A DNA stretch of 64,000 nt from Nodularia sp. LEGE 06071. GTDB lineage: Bacteria > Cyanobacteriota > Cyanobacteriia > Cyanobacteriales > Nostocaceae. The stretch is taken from NCBI RefSeq assembly GCF_015207755.1, contig NZ_JADEWH010000004.1, positions 345,478 through 409,477 of the forward strand, written 5' to 3'. The notes under the pieces were generated by a model. It saw only the letters and a list, made by a program, of their open reading frames with translations, was not told the origin of the DNA and did not search any database. The position numbers were made by a program, and so were the translations under genes. Below are positions 38,009 to 47,512 of this stretch, in pieces (the first letter of the stretch is position 1; every line of letters starts with the position of its first letter).

Positions 38009-39450
38009 CTCTCTTGACCTTATTCCAAGTAAAAAATTGTGAAATTTCGGGCTTAATTCCTATTTAGCCTAATGTCAGCCAGTCAGAAATTATGCTTTTA
38101 ATCCTTTGAGATTAAAGACACAACAAAATAGGCTTGCAATAAAAAAGCGAAGCTTGATTACTGGCTGGCGATGTTATTAAACAACGCCGTTTATTTGATT
38201 GAGTAAATTCTGTAGGTGGCTTCACCTCTAATTCGAGATTACCTCTAAATTAGTCAACTAGTCCCACTAGCAATATTTTGCTAAGTAATTGCACTCCCTC
38301 TTTCGGGATTGTTGACACTAATTTGGAAAATTTATCTGAATTTAGATGTATTCCACTATGTTTAATTTTAGTGGCTTTCCGATTGTGAGATTTCGTGAAA
38401 CTCCTGTCCTGGAGAAATGTTCGTATCGTTTATCTCCAAGCTTTAATTTGAGCTTAGAACCATGATTCACTCTTAATTCGCTGTTTCTTAGCATGACTAT
38501 CAAACCTTATATTGCTAAACTCGCTACATTCTATTTGGTTCAGAATGACAGTGGATTTTGAGGATTTTTTCCGGAATTTTGAGGAATTCCACTACTTTTG
38601 ACTCTAGCAACTTTCCGAGCATTGAATTTGGCAAAACTCCTATGTTTCTAAACTACTGATATTGTCTATTTACAAGCTGATATTTGTGATTATCGCCATG
38701 ATTAATTCCCAGTTAGCTGTTTTTTAGCATGACTCTGAAAACATTAAATGGCTCAAAACGAACATGGTTGACTACTCTTTGTGGAGAATGTCAGTATCAT
38801 TTGTCTCTCTTTCAGTCCAGTTACTACCCAGTATTCAAAATCACTGCCTTAGTAGCTCCTGAAAATTCAGGATTTGAATATATCTGAGTTAAATGTAACA
38901 AACCTTAAAGTTTTTTTCAGGAATGGGCGTGTGTTAAAAAAATGCTAAATCTGTTTGAATTAGCTTTCTAGTTCTCAATTAAGCTGGTTTAGCTTAAAAC
39001 AGCAAATTATTTGCTGCTCAGTAACTTAGAAGCACGATACAAAACATAACATTAGAATAATATGAATCATAACATATGTAAATCATTAAACCAGCATTTT
39101 TTGCAAATGAACGCAAAAATCAAGGTTCTAGCTCTTGTGATCAGCCTGACAGCATGGCGATGAGCTATGTTTTGCATGATAAATTTGTTGTTCAGCGATC
39201 GCTCACAAATCCGCTAATATTGATTAAGTTTGATTACGTTTAGGTCTAAAAGATAACAACGCTCATTGTAGGTGCTACTAATCTTCTTAGCCGTGATTTG
39301 TATCACTGCGAAGTATCCTTGGTATGAGTGCGCGAGTGTAATTTGTCAAGATTCTTCAGATATATTTTGATGCAAAGTATGATGGGTTTTCCAAAAAATT
39401 CTCAGAAAATTTAATTTAAACATTATGAAGTGGACGCATTACGTGGGACG
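38009..39450. other. Long non-coding region upstream of mysA with degenerate repeats
   Basis: I found no gene on either strand. The mysA promoter must lie in it. It has two roughly 150-base copies of one segment, at about 38360-38500 and 38597-38735, offset by 236-237 bases, and a more degraded third trace near 38800. Shared words are CTTTCCGA, AAACTCCT, TTAGCATGACT and ATGATT. It also carries a single HIP1 site at 39196. No clear light- or UV-response element can be named. Confidence 0.55.
38360..38735. repeat. Imperfect direct repeat upstream of mysA
   Basis: Copy 1 runs from about 38360 (TGGCTTTCCGATTG to CTTAGCATGACTATC, near 38501) and copy 2 from about 38597 (AACTTTCCGAGCATTG to TTAGCATGACTCTG, near 38738). 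CTTTCC starts at 38375 and 38611, and GCATGACT at 38491 and 38728, so the copies keep a constant offset of 236-237 bases. Identity in between is low. Function unknown. Confidence 0.5.
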
Positions 39451-39567
39451 ATGCTAGCTAATGATACTAGTGTCTATGGTATTGCTTGGGACTGGATGAT
39501 TCTCTTGTTAACATTAATAGGCTTGATCCTTATCTATGGACGACTTTATCTACGGGCGGCAATGTAA
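39451..39567 (+). CDS. Possible small single-span membrane protein
   Basis: A 38-codon open frame, ATG at 39451, reads VYGIAWDWMILLLTLIGLIL followed by IYGRLYLRAAM. The single hydrophobic stretch with flanking charged residues is like a small membrane protein. It ends 20 bases before the preferred start of the MarR gene, so it could share a transcript with it. There is no strong ribosome binding site and no homologue can be named, so this is uncertain. It could also be the remaining C terminus of a lost transporter. Confidence 0.35.
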   Translation: MLANDTSVYGIAWDWMILLLTLIGLILIYGRLYLRAAM

Positions 39568-39587
39568 TCAGGAGAACAACAAGCATT

Positions 39588-40073
39588 ATGGAACTCGATA
39601 AACCTACTCAGGGCGTAACTTCCTCTGAATGTGCTGCTAAAGTAATGGAGACAGTTCCGTTAATGATGCGGTTTATCCGAGCGGATATGCGAGTTCACAG
39701 TGCTGCTTCCTTATCGATACCACAGTTGCGATCGCTAGCCTTCCTCAACCGCAATCCAGGTGCTTCACTCTCTGAGTTGGCAGAACATCTGGGTGTCACC
39801 TGTGCTACAGCATCAGCAACCACGGAACGGTTAGTACAACGCAACTTAGTCCAACGCATAGATGATCCCCAAGAACGGCGGCGAGTTCTCTTGAATCTGA
39901 CTGATGAGGGAAGACATCATTTAAAGCAATCCCAAGACCAAACTCGCGCTCATATTGCCGCACTTTTGGATCATCTCACACCAGAGCAAATTGCCCATAT
40001 TGAAGAAGGGTTGGGTCTACTGAAAAATGTCTTCGAGCCAACAGAAATTAAACATATAAATAGGTCGGAGTAA
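39588..40073 (+). CDS. MarR family transcriptional regulator
   Basis: Winged-helix regulator of 161 aa. The central domain is VHSAASLSIPQLRSLAFLNR, then GASLSELAEHLGVTCATASA as the recognition helix, and LVQRNLVQRIDDPQERRRVL as the wing. Regulators of this family typically respond to small phenolic ligands or oxidative stress and often control exporters. I chose the ATG at 39588 (MELDKPTQGV) because an upstream GG-AGAAC element precedes it and the alternative frame from 39486 overlaps the small membrane ORF and carries no family features. The gene is convergent with the TpsB gene. A link to mys is possible by position but not shown. Confidence 0.85.
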   Translation: MELDKPTQGVTSSECAAKVMETVPLMMRFIRADMRVHSAASLSIPQLRSLAFLNRNPGASLSELAEHLGVTCATASATTERLVQRNLVQRIDDPQERRRVLLNLTDEGRHHLKQSQDQTRAHIAALLDHLTPEQIAHIEEGLGLLKNVFEPTEIKHINRSE

Positions 40074-40096
40074 ATAAAGTTAACTGGCTAGGGTCG

Positions 40097-40124
40097 TCAT
40101 TTGTCCTTTGTCATTGGTCATTGG
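40097..40124. repeat. Heptanucleotide short tandem repeat (STRR)
   Basis: Four seven-base units follow each other: TCATTTG, TCCTTTG, TCATTGG, TCATTGG. This is the short tandemly repeated repetitive sequence class known from heterocystous cyanobacteria (TCATTTG-like). It lies in the gap between the convergent MarR and TpsB genes. Confidence 0.75.
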
Positions 40125-40185
40125 TGAGGGTTTCAGGAGTATTTACATATAATAAGTTTGATTATCCGTTTATGTCTGGAATACG

Positions 40186-40198
40186 GCACTACGTGCCT
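40186..40198. other. Perfect small hairpin between convergent genes
   Basis: GGCAC-TAC-GTGCC forms a 5 bp stem with a 3-base loop in the 168-base gap between MarR and TpsB. It could help end transcription from either side, but there is no T tract directly after it. Confidence 0.3.
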
Positions 40199-40241
40199 GT
40201 TCCTCCGGGGCTTTCAGACTGCCGTTAAGTTTTTGGTAATT

Positions 40242-42020
40242 TCAAAAAGCATTGTATTGCAAATAAAAGTACAATCCATTTTCTTGCCATGTCCCTTTAT
40301 TGTTGGAGTCAACAGATACTAACGGAATACCCCAGTCAAGACGAGCCGTGAAGCGATCGCCCTGTGACCATCGTAAACCTAAACCAATGGCGGCTAAGGT
40401 GTTAGGGTCAGGATTTTCTCTACCAGAATTATTCCAACCCACGCCAAAATCTGCAAAGGGAATCACCTGCAATATACCACCGATGTTAGCTGCCCGTAGG
40501 ATTGGGACTTGTACCTCAGCTGAAGCTAAAGCACCATTGTCAGTTAACAAGAAATTTTGACGGTAACCCCGCACACTACCCAAGCCTCCCAAGCCCCACT
40601 GCTCTAAAGGCAAAAGCGGCCTGGATGCAAGTTGCGTATTTGCACGTAGTAAAAGTAAAGTTTCAGGGGCTAATAGACGTACCCACTGAGCTTGTCCCTG
40701 CCACCCGAAAAAGCGACCATCGGGGGGTTCAGGATTAATTGTGGCATTTAACGCCCCGATACCCAAATTAAATTGTGACCTGAGCGCAATGACTTCCTGG
40801 CTGTTGCGAGTCGTCCATTCTTGGAAAAACCGGAACGCGGATATGCGTGTACGTCCGGCTTCATCAGCTCCCAGGGAAAGGAAAGGTATGCGTTCTGCTT
40901 CCAGATAAGAGGCTTCACTTTCGATGCGAGAAGCTGTCACACCAAGGGCAAATTCCTGGGTGGGAGTTTGGACTAATGGCTGGCGAAATGTCAATTCGTA
41001 GTAGCGAGAAGAAGATTGGATATCTAGAACGTTGAAAGGACGTTCAATCACATTGCCAGAGGCAGTACCAAAGTTAAAACTGAGTGTTCCGTTGTGAGGA
41101 TTGAGGGGTAGTCGGTAACTAGCATCTAAGGCATTGCTACCATCGGTGTTGGTATAAGTTACATTCAGACCATCTCCTATTCCCAGTAAGTTAGCTTCGT
41201 TAAATTGTAACCTCCGCCGGAAACTACCTACGGCTGGCGATCGCCCATTATCTAAAACTACTTGGGCGCTAAAGGATTTCGCCTCTTTAATTTCCACTTG
41301 TAGCAGACTGGTATTGGGGCGCAACCCTGTTGACAGTTCAGCCGACACACTTTCGATCAAAGGATTAAGTTGCAAAAGTTGCAATCCCTCCAATAAACGC
41401 TCCTGATTCAAAGGCGGGGTAGTGGCGATCGCCAGACGGCTACGGATATAATCGGGGTTCAGTCGCTCAGTCCCACTAATTTTGATATCCTCCAATTCAC
41501 CTTCCACCACCTGAATTTTAATCACACCAGACTCAATCTCTTGAGGTGGAACATAAGCGCCAGAAGTAATGTAGCCCTTATTGACGTATAGTTGTGTAAT
41601 TTGAGAACGAGCCTGAAAAAGTTCCCTCATCGTGATTGGCCGTTTAGTAAACTCAGCCACAGCTTCAGCTAACTCCGACGCACTAAATACTGTACTGCCC
41701 AGAATTTCAAACCTTTCCACAGTAATAGTTTCAGCCGCCTCACTGGGGAATACATCTTCTGGAATGGAACTTGGCAGCAAAGGTGGAAGTAAGTCTACTG
41801 GTGGCGGTAATAGCGGTTGTGGTGTTGGGAGTGGCGCAGGTGAAGGTGGTTGGATATCCTGCGGCGGCGGGAATCTCTGGGAGAAGATCAAATTTTCCTT
41901 TAGTACTTCTTCGGCTTGAACAGGCAGAAGTCCAAAAGTGATACTCCTAAGTAAAAATATACTTACAAGCAGCCAAAACAACAGAGATTTTTTGCGAGCA
42001 TCCCAACTTGGTAAAAACAT
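40242..42020 (-). CDS. TpsB outer-membrane transporter (ShlB/FhaC/HecB family)
   Basis: Outer-membrane beta-barrel of a two-partner secretion system, exporting the TpsA protein. It has a hydrophobic N terminus (LLFWLLVSIFLLRSITFGLL, then PVQA cleavage site), a proline-rich stretch (residues 50-85), then the ShlB-type POTRA domain (VERFEILGSTVFSASELAEA and YITSGAYVPPQ), and the barrel with the conserved LGGLGSVRGYRQNFLLTDNG motif. I chose the ATG at 42020 (MFLPSWDARKKS); an ATG at 42095 would add 25 residues encoded by an interspersed repeat, KTQRTPRKEV. The TpsA partner lies 17 kb away at 59225 on the same strand. Confidence 0.9.
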   Translation of the reverse strand: MFLPSWDARKKSLLFWLLVSIFLLRSITFGLLPVQAEEVLKENLIFSQRFPPPQDIQPPSPAPLPTPQPLLPPPVDLLPPLLPSSIPEDVFPSEAAETITVERFEILGSTVFSASELAEAVAEFTKRPITMRELFQARSQITQLYVNKGYITSGAYVPPQEIESGVIKIQVVEGELEDIKISGTERLNPDYIRSRLAIATTPPLNQERLLEGLQLLQLNPLIESVSAELSTGLRPNTSLLQVEIKEAKSFSAQVVLDNGRSPAVGSFRRRLQFNEANLLGIGDGLNVTYTNTDGSNALDASYRLPLNPHNGTLSFNFGTASGNVIERPFNVLDIQSSSRYYELTFRQPLVQTPTQEFALGVTASRIESEASYLEAERIPFLSLGADEAGRTRISAFRFFQEWTTRNSQEVIALRSQFNLGIGALNATINPEPPDGRFFGWQGQAQWVRLLAPETLLLLRANTQLASRPLLPLEQWGLGGLGSVRGYRQNFLLTDNGALASAEVQVPILRAANIGGILQVIPFADFGVGWNNSGRENPDPNTLAAIGLGLRWSQGDRFTARLDWGIPLVSVDSNNKGTWQENGLYFYLQYNAF

Positions 42021-42050
42021 AAAATACTCATACAAAAAACCTATTAAAAC

Positions 42051-42084
42051 CTCTTTCCTTGGCGTTCTTTGCGTCTTGGCGGTT
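42051..42084. repeat. Interspersed CTTGGCG-type repeat
   Basis: CTTGGCGTTCTTTGCGTCTT with a following GGCGGTTT is the reverse orientation of the CGCCAAGACGCAAAG repeat. It sits at the TpsB gene's 5' side and makes the track's first ATG for TpsB look like a longer protein start. Confidence 0.65.
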
Positions 42085-42104
42085 TGTTTATTCATATTTT
42101 TACT

Positions 42105-44699
42105 TCAAAACCAATTACCAACTAACACATAGGCAGCCCAGTAACCAGGGCGACGATAATTAGGATAGTTGGTTAATAATTTTACTTGAGCGCGGCGCAA
42201 AGCTTCTGCTTTAGTCACTTTATGATTAACTAATTCATTGTAAAATTCCCCAATTAAGATCGCAGTAGATTGATCATTGATGTGCCACAGTGAAGCGATT
42301 GTGCTGCGTGCGCCTGCTTTTATAGCTGCACCGGCTAACCCTAATGTAGCCCGATTGTCACCTGTGGCAGTTTGGCAAGCACTCAAAACTAATAATTCTA
42401 AAATTTGTTGACTAGTGTCGCTCTGACTGCGGAGCAAATTATCGAACTGTAGAACATTGATAGTACCATCATTCGCTAAAATAAAAGTCTCTTCCGGGCG
42501 AGAACTAAACTGCCCATGAGTTGCCAAATGTAAGACATTAAAAGGCAAAGTAGTGACATTGCTTTCGAGAGTGCTGCTGGTAAAGTCTTGATCTAGTAGT
42601 TTTTTGGTAGATGCTCCTGTTTGAGCAATCAGGTCAAATTCTAACTTGATTCCTGGTAAAGCTGAGAATGTGGAAAAACCCGGAGGTGGTTCCACTAAAC
42701 CAGCCGCGAGTACATTCAGTGGTGTTTCAGCCAGAGGTTTGGGAGTTAATAGCCCAAGCCCTAAACTGAGAGCAACAGCGTATTTTTCTACCAAATATTT
42801 CTCGCCGTCATAAAGAGCAGCTAGGGGAATATTTCTTAATGCTCCGTCTAAAACGAAGACCAAAGTATTAACTTGATTTGTGGTGAAATCAGATTCAATA
42901 GGTTTAATTAACCAGTTATAGACTTCTTGGGAAAGGACTTGTACTTCCTCTGTTCTATCTGGTTCTAAAATATATTCCCGCAGTTCTGCCAAAGTGCGCT
43001 CAACTTCAACCTGGGATTTTTTAACTGTATAATGACGCAGTGGTTGTTGAGGAATTTTGACAATTACTTGAAGTTCCTCTGGCAGAATAATTGGGTAGAG
43101 GATGGCAGTGTGGGGATTTTCCTTGTCTACTACTTGATCTAAAAGCACTTTCTGTCCTTCTAAACAAGCTTCTCGGAAAAAGTTATCTAGTTCTGCTAAC
43201 TGTAAAGCCTCTATCCTTGTTCTAGCTTTATCTAATGTTTTAACGTTTGGTTTTTCGTCTGAATTTTGCAGCAGCAAAGCCACCGATTCCCGATAAACTG
43301 GCTCTACATTGTCGCGGAAATTAAACTGGATATTTTGATTGACTGCTACTAAGTCAGTACGTAGAGACTCTAATGTTTCTATAGCTGCATCATAAGCGGC
43401 GATCGCTCCGGTAAAATTACCTTGGTCTTTGAATAATCTACCCATCTGCCATTGCCACAAATAAGCAATTTCCAGCGCGTTGCTAGTTTGCGCTAACATC
43501 AAAGCCTGTTCTGTCAGGTTAATAGCCTCAGTAAATTGTTGTGTTTTTTCATACAAAGTCCCCAAATTCCCTAAAGCATAGGCTTCGGCGCGGATATCAT
43601 CCAAACTCCGGGCTTGCTGTACAGCAGTAGCTAGGAGTTGAGCAATTTGGGATGTGGGAGTATTTAAACTACCCAAGCTGTGAGCAAAGTTAATGCGGGC
43701 GTAAATCGATGGGCGTGAAGGTGGAAGTTCTTTCAGCTGAGATTGAAGTTCGGGAATTAAAATTTGGGCTGCTGCAAATTGTTTTTCCTCTATGAGTAAA
43801 TTCAGATGATTGAGTCGGGCTTGAACTTTTGTCAGAGGTGAAGGTGAGATTTCAAACGTTTGCTGATAAAATGCGATCGCCTGGGGTATTTTTTGTTCTA
43901 TCTGAGCATTATTACCTAAACTGAGCAGACTTAAAGCCATATTTTCTGGTGAATTAAGTCTTTGGTAAATTGCTAAACTTTGTTCTAAAGCCAGACGAGA
44001 TTTTTCTAACTCGCCCACATTCTCTAATGTATCACCCAGCGAAAGCAAAACTGCTGCCTTCGCCAAAGAATCATCCTGAGATGCTAAAGTTTGATTTACC
44101 TGTTTTACCTTCTCAATAGCTTGCTTATTAAAACCTTGATTGCGTAATGCTTGAACTTGATAAATTATAGCCAAAGCCGCACCATTTTTATCGCCGAGTT
44201 TAGTGTAAATATCTTCAGTTTGTTTCCAAGTATCCAGAGCGGCTTCTAGTTTTCCTGTCAAAAGTTGTAAGCGCCCTTGGATATCTAGACTTTGAGCTAA
44301 AACTGCTAAATTTGTATTGGTTGTGCCTGCTTGTTGAAATCCTTGTAAATTTAAGCTGGTATTAATAGTTAATTGCGCTTGTTGCCAATCACCAATTTGT
44401 TGATAAGCCAGTGATAAATTGCTCAAAGCTACAGCTTGCTTTAAAGTATTTCCCTGCTGTTGATATTCTTGCACAGCTTGTTGTAAACTCTCCACGGCTT
44501 CGGCAAATCTGCCAGTTTCATATAATATTTGGCTTTCAGCAATGTTATTCTGTGAATCAAATGATAGAATTTCACTTTCAGAAATATTACCCCAAGCCGG
44601 AGTCACCAAAATACATATACATACACTTAGTAAAACCAATAAACAAAAATTTATTAACTTACTTTTTTGATATCTTTGATTTTTCACCAGTCCCCACAC
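42105..44699 (-). CDS. CHAT-domain protein with TPR repeats
   Basis: 864 aa. A hydrophobic N terminus (LINFCLLVLLSVCICILVTP then AWGNI) suggests export or anchoring. Residues about 55-440 hold tandem TPR repeats (for example SNLSLAYQQIGDWQQAQL and LGNLGTLYEKTQQFTEAINL). The C-terminal CHAT domain carries the caspase-like dyad: His728 in LHLATHGQFSS and Cys775 in LVLSACQTATGD. Such proteins may cut a target protein after a signal, as proposed for CHAT proteases such as those in bacterial defence. The gene lies 10 codons before TpsB and 128 bases after DUF1822 in one likely transcript. Substrate unknown. Confidence 0.9.
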   Translation of the reverse strand: MWGLVKNQRYQKSKLINFCLLVLLSVCICILVTPAWGNISESEILSFDSQNNIAESQILYETGRFAEAVESLQQAVQEYQQQGNTLKQAVALSNLSLAYQQIGDWQQAQLTINTSLNLQGFQQAGTTNTNLAVLAQSLDIQGRLQLLTGKLEAALDTWKQTEDIYTKLGDKNGAALAIIYQVQALRNQGFNKQAIEKVKQVNQTLASQDDSLAKAAVLLSLGDTLENVGELEKSRLALEQSLAIYQRLNSPENMALSLLSLGNNAQIEQKIPQAIAFYQQTFEISPSPLTKVQARLNHLNLLIEEKQFAAAQILIPELQSQLKELPPSRPSIYARINFAHSLGSLNTPTSQIAQLLATAVQQARSLDDIRAEAYALGNLGTLYEKTQQFTEAINLTEQALMLAQTSNALEIAYLWQWQMGRLFKDQGNFTGAIAAYDAAIETLESLRTDLVAVNQNIQFNFRDNVEPVYRESVALLLQNSDEKPNVKTLDKARTRIEALQLAELDNFFREACLEGQKVLLDQVVDKENPHTAILYPIILPEELQVIVKIPQQPLRHYTVKKSQVEVERTLAELREYILEPDRTEEVQVLSQEVYNWLIKPIESDFTTNQVNTLVFVLDGALRNIPLAALYDGEKYLVEKYAVALSLGLGLLTPKPLAETPLNVLAAGLVEPPPGFSTFSALPGIKLEFDLIAQTGASTKKLLDQDFTSSTLESNVTTLPFNVLHLATHGQFSSRPEETFILANDGTINVLQFDNLLRSQSDTSQQILELLVLSACQTATGDNRATLGLAGAAIKAGARSTIASLWHINDQSTAILIGEFYNELVNHKVTKAEALRRAQVKLLTNYPNYRRPGYWAAYVLVGNWF

Positions 44700-44785
44700 C
44701 TCCTAAAAAGAAATCAAAAAATGAATTTATAGCAAACAGAGACACTCCAGATGCAGAGAGACAGAATTAAATAAAGACTCATAAA

Positions 44786-44814
44786 TTCTTGGCGTTTTTG
44801 GCGACTTGGCGGTT
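44786..44814. repeat. Interspersed CTTGGCG-type repeat
   Basis: TTCTTGGCGTTTTTGGCGAC followed by TTGGCGGTT repeats the element seen at 42051, here in the gap between DUF1822 and the CHAT-TPR gene. Confidence 0.65.
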
Positions 44815-44827
44815 CGATACTCCTAAA

Positions 44828-45985
44828 TTAAAAACGTAAAATTTCCCGCTCATATTCTTCCGGTAAAGGCGTAACTTCCCAAACTAACCCTTCACCACGT
44901 TCTAACATCACTTCTACATACAAATTTTCTACAGGCGTTGTCGCCGTATCTTCATTGTTGGGAAATGGTTGTAAGTCTTCCGTGAGTAGTCTGAGTTGCA
45001 ACCCTACAGGAATCATATTTTCTGAATTTGCATTGCGTAATTCAAAGCGCCAAATTTGTTCTTCGGGATTGCCTTTAGGAAAAACTCGTAATTCATAAGT
45101 ATGATCAGCTATGAGTATTTGGCGAGATAAGCCTAAAATAGAAGTTTGACTTTCTCGACTCCTCATTCCTGAAGGCAAAGCTGTAAATTGTCGTATTTCC
45201 CAGCCTAGTTGTTGAGCAAAATTTGATACCCCTTCTTGAAGCCATTGCCCGATTGATGCTGGTTGTGCAACTCCTTGGCGCAATTCATACAAGCTTTGTC
45301 GCCAACCGCCATGAGCGATTAATGCACCCCAGAGAGGAAAGGGAACTTCTAAACGAGGAAATTTGATTTCTGCGTTACTTAATCTTTGGAGTAAATTGGC
45401 TGCTTGAGTTTGGGGTAAAGGTGGTAAGTCAGTCACCGATGCACGTCTAATTTCTTCAGCATATAATTGGTGAGTTATCCAAAGCACATTCAAGTCTGGG
45501 ATGAGATGATCAGATTCTAAACTGTAAGTGCGATCGCCTGGATCATAAACCCCCAGAGTTTTCAATTGTTGGTGAGTTGTATAGCCTACAATTCTGATCC
45601 ATTCCTCATCAGGATTTACCTGTACCGCTAAGTAATAATCAGCCACCCATTCTGGAATATCCACCCATTCTTGAGGTACGCGCAACTCATCCACATCCAT
45701 TGCTAAGGTAGGAAGTAACACCAAGCGGGAGTTATCAAAACTCATCGCTGTACCATTGACTATTTCCCAAAAACTCGGTAAAGCAGCTGTATTGGGATGC
45801 ACTCTCGCATTGGGTGTAATTTCCGCTTGCAACCAAGCTAAAAATGTCGTTAAACAAATTTGATTGATCCAAGCACGCTGATCACCACCAGGGGTAGAAT
45901 AATTATGTTCTAGAGGTTCTGATGTCGGAACCATTTCTAGAACCAATTCATGATCAACAGCGAAAGCAACAGCAGCATCAAACAT
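44828..45985 (-). CDS. DUF1822 family protein
   Basis: 385 aa protein of a family almost restricted to cyanobacteria, of unknown function. It starts FDAAVAFAVDHELVLEM, carries QICLTTFLAWLQAEITPNA, then SFWEIVNGTAMSFDNSRLVL and WLQEGVSNFAQQLGWEI, each typical of the family. No catalytic motif or membrane segment is visible. It starts 14 bases after the sigma-factor stop, so the two are very likely co-transcribed. In other genomes this family often follows such a sigma factor and CHAT proteins, as far as I recall, which hints at a shared signalling role. Confidence 0.85.
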   Translation of the reverse strand: MFDAAVAFAVDHELVLEMVPTSEPLEHNYSTPGGDQRAWINQICLTTFLAWLQAEITPNARVHPNTAALPSFWEIVNGTAMSFDNSRLVLLPTLAMDVDELRVPQEWVDIPEWVADYYLAVQVNPDEEWIRIVGYTTHQQLKTLGVYDPGDRTYSLESDHLIPDLNVLWITHQLYAEEIRRASVTDLPPLPQTQAANLLQRLSNAEIKFPRLEVPFPLWGALIAHGGWRQSLYELRQGVAQPASIGQWLQEGVSNFAQQLGWEIRQFTALPSGMRSRESQTSILGLSRQILIADHTYELRVFPKGNPEEQIWRFELRNANSENMIPVGLQLRLLTEDLQPFPNNEDTATTPVENLYVEVMLERGEGLVWEVTPLPEEYEREILRF

Positions 45986-45999
45986 AATCTCAAGCGGTT

Positions 46000-47175
46000 T
46001 TACTTTAAAGGTGGGTGGGTATGGCTATAATAATTTTTGAGCCATTCTTCTAGACTTTTACTTATTGCATCCACTACGACGGGTGTAGGCGAGATATGCA
46101 AATGATTTTGACTCCACTGCGTTAGGGTAGTGAGTAATGAGCGTTTAATGCTGCTAAGGCGGCGAGAGACTGTATATTGTTTAATTTCTAGCTGTTCAGA
46201 GATTTGTTGTTGAGTCAGCTGTTGCTGATAATAAGCTTGGAGTAATTTTTGAGCCTGAATATCCAACGCTGCTAAAGCATCCATCAAAACTTGGTTTAAT
46301 TGGGCTTGTTGTGTTTCTCTGGTTGTAGACTCTTCTTGGGCAATAATTTCTGTGAGTAAGGATGGTGGTAACTCTGCGGGTAATGTATCTAATAGATTAC
46401 CTGAGTCTTGCCCCTGAATCGGAGCATCTACAGACACAAACTTGGGGTAAAGAAAATCACGCACCGCTTTAGCGGAGGTACTCAGCCATTTTTCCAAAGT
46501 TTCTGGAGTCAGTTGGCTTAAGCTTTGTCTATTGTACAACTGAGTCATTGCTTGCCATGTAGCAGTATCCGGTTTCCCTAATTGACGGATAGTTTGGCTG
46601 TCACTGGTGTAGAGTTCCTTAAAACATTCCCAAGCTAAGACGTAATTATTGATAATTTGACTATTAAAACCCGCATTCGTTAAGGAATTTCCCAGCCGTT
46701 TGCGACTAATTTTATGCAGTAAAGCCCAATCTGTGCAGATATCCGCTTCCTTTCCTAGACGTAATGAATCTTTGAGGAAACGCTCAAAAGCATATTCTGC
46801 ATAGCTTTTTAAATTTGTACTGTATTCAGGATTAAAATTTTTGAGAATTTTATAAATGCAGGAAATCGCCATCTGAAAACAATCAGCGATAGAAAATTGA
46901 CTGATAAAATTTACGGCGATTTTTCTCGAAACCCAATAACAGACTTCTTGTAAATAAGCCGAAATATGTCCCACTGCTATGGGGTTAGATTCTATTTGCC
47001 AGATTTTGTACCAATAAAGCACCCAAAAATTATCAGATTGCTGTTGGGGGTATTGTTCTAAGCATCTTTTGATACTTCGCTGGAGTTTGCTATCTGTAGC
47101 CCAAACGTTGAACCTATCTGCATCCAACTGCACAAAAGTGGAGAAGATTTCCGTAATGCTCTGTCGGGGTTGCAT
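46000..47175 (-). CDS. Atypical sigma-70 family RNA polymerase sigma factor
   Basis: 391 aa protein whose middle (IADCFQMAISCIYKILKNFN and KSYAEYAFERFLKDSLRLG) resembles sigma region 2 and whose C terminus (ALAALDIQAQKLLQAYYQQQ then LTQQQISEQLEIKQYTVSRR) is the region-4 helix-turn-helix that reads the -35 element. The stretch between is long and unassigned. Cyanobacterial sigma-like proteins of this kind commonly open a gene set containing DUF1822 and CHAT proteins. It probably directs transcription of the neighbouring genes, including itself; which promoters it reads is not known. It is divergent from the lanthipeptide operon. Confidence 0.8.
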   Translation of the reverse strand: MQPRQSITEIFSTFVQLDADRFNVWATDSKLQRSIKRCLEQYPQQQSDNFWVLYWYKIWQIESNPIAVGHISAYLQEVCYWVSRKIAVNFISQFSIADCFQMAISCIYKILKNFNPEYSTNLKSYAEYAFERFLKDSLRLGKEADICTDWALLHKISRKRLGNSLTNAGFNSQIINNYVLAWECFKELYTSDSQTIRQLGKPDTATWQAMTQLYNRQSLSQLTPETLEKWLSTSAKAVRDFLYPKFVSVDAPIQGQDSGNLLDTLPAELPPSLLTEIIAQEESTTRETQQAQLNQVLMDALAALDIQAQKLLQAYYQQQLTQQQISEQLEIKQYTVSRRLSSIKRSLLTTLTQWSQNHLHISPTPVVVDAISKSLEEWLKNYYSHTHPPLK

Positions 47176-47512
47176 AAATATTTTGTGAGTATAGAAAATT
47201 TAGAGGTTACGAATTTCTACCTAATTGTAATATACAGGACTGCGGGGGAAGCAAAAGTCAAAAATTGACCCTGAGCGTAGCCGAAGGGTAAAAAGTGAAA
47301 TGCTTGCTGTGAATAGGTTTTGGACTTTTGTTATGTCCTAACCGCCAAGGACGTTGCTATATTTTCGACATTTTGGAAAAAAATTTTTCTCCCAGGTGCA
47401 TAAACATATAACGCCATCGTATACAGCCACAGAGAGACGCAAGCACAGGTTAATACCTGAAAGCCCAGGTCAATTTATCACAATCATTACCAAATATCAA
47501 AGGAAAAAAATC
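47176..47512. promoter_or_regulatory. Divergent intergenic region between sigma factor and lanthipeptide precursor
   Basis: This 337-base gap must hold promoters for both sides. It contains an inverted word CCCTGAGCGTAGCCGAAGGG at 47269-47288, a repeat frequent in filamentous cyanobacteria, and a CCGCCAAGGACG remnant. I could not assign a -10/-35 pair with confidence. Confidence 0.4.

Noticed and set aside
39486..39587. Longer N terminus for the MarR protein
   Set aside because: The added residues overlap the small membrane ORF and do not resemble MarR proteins; the ATG at 39588 gives normal length.
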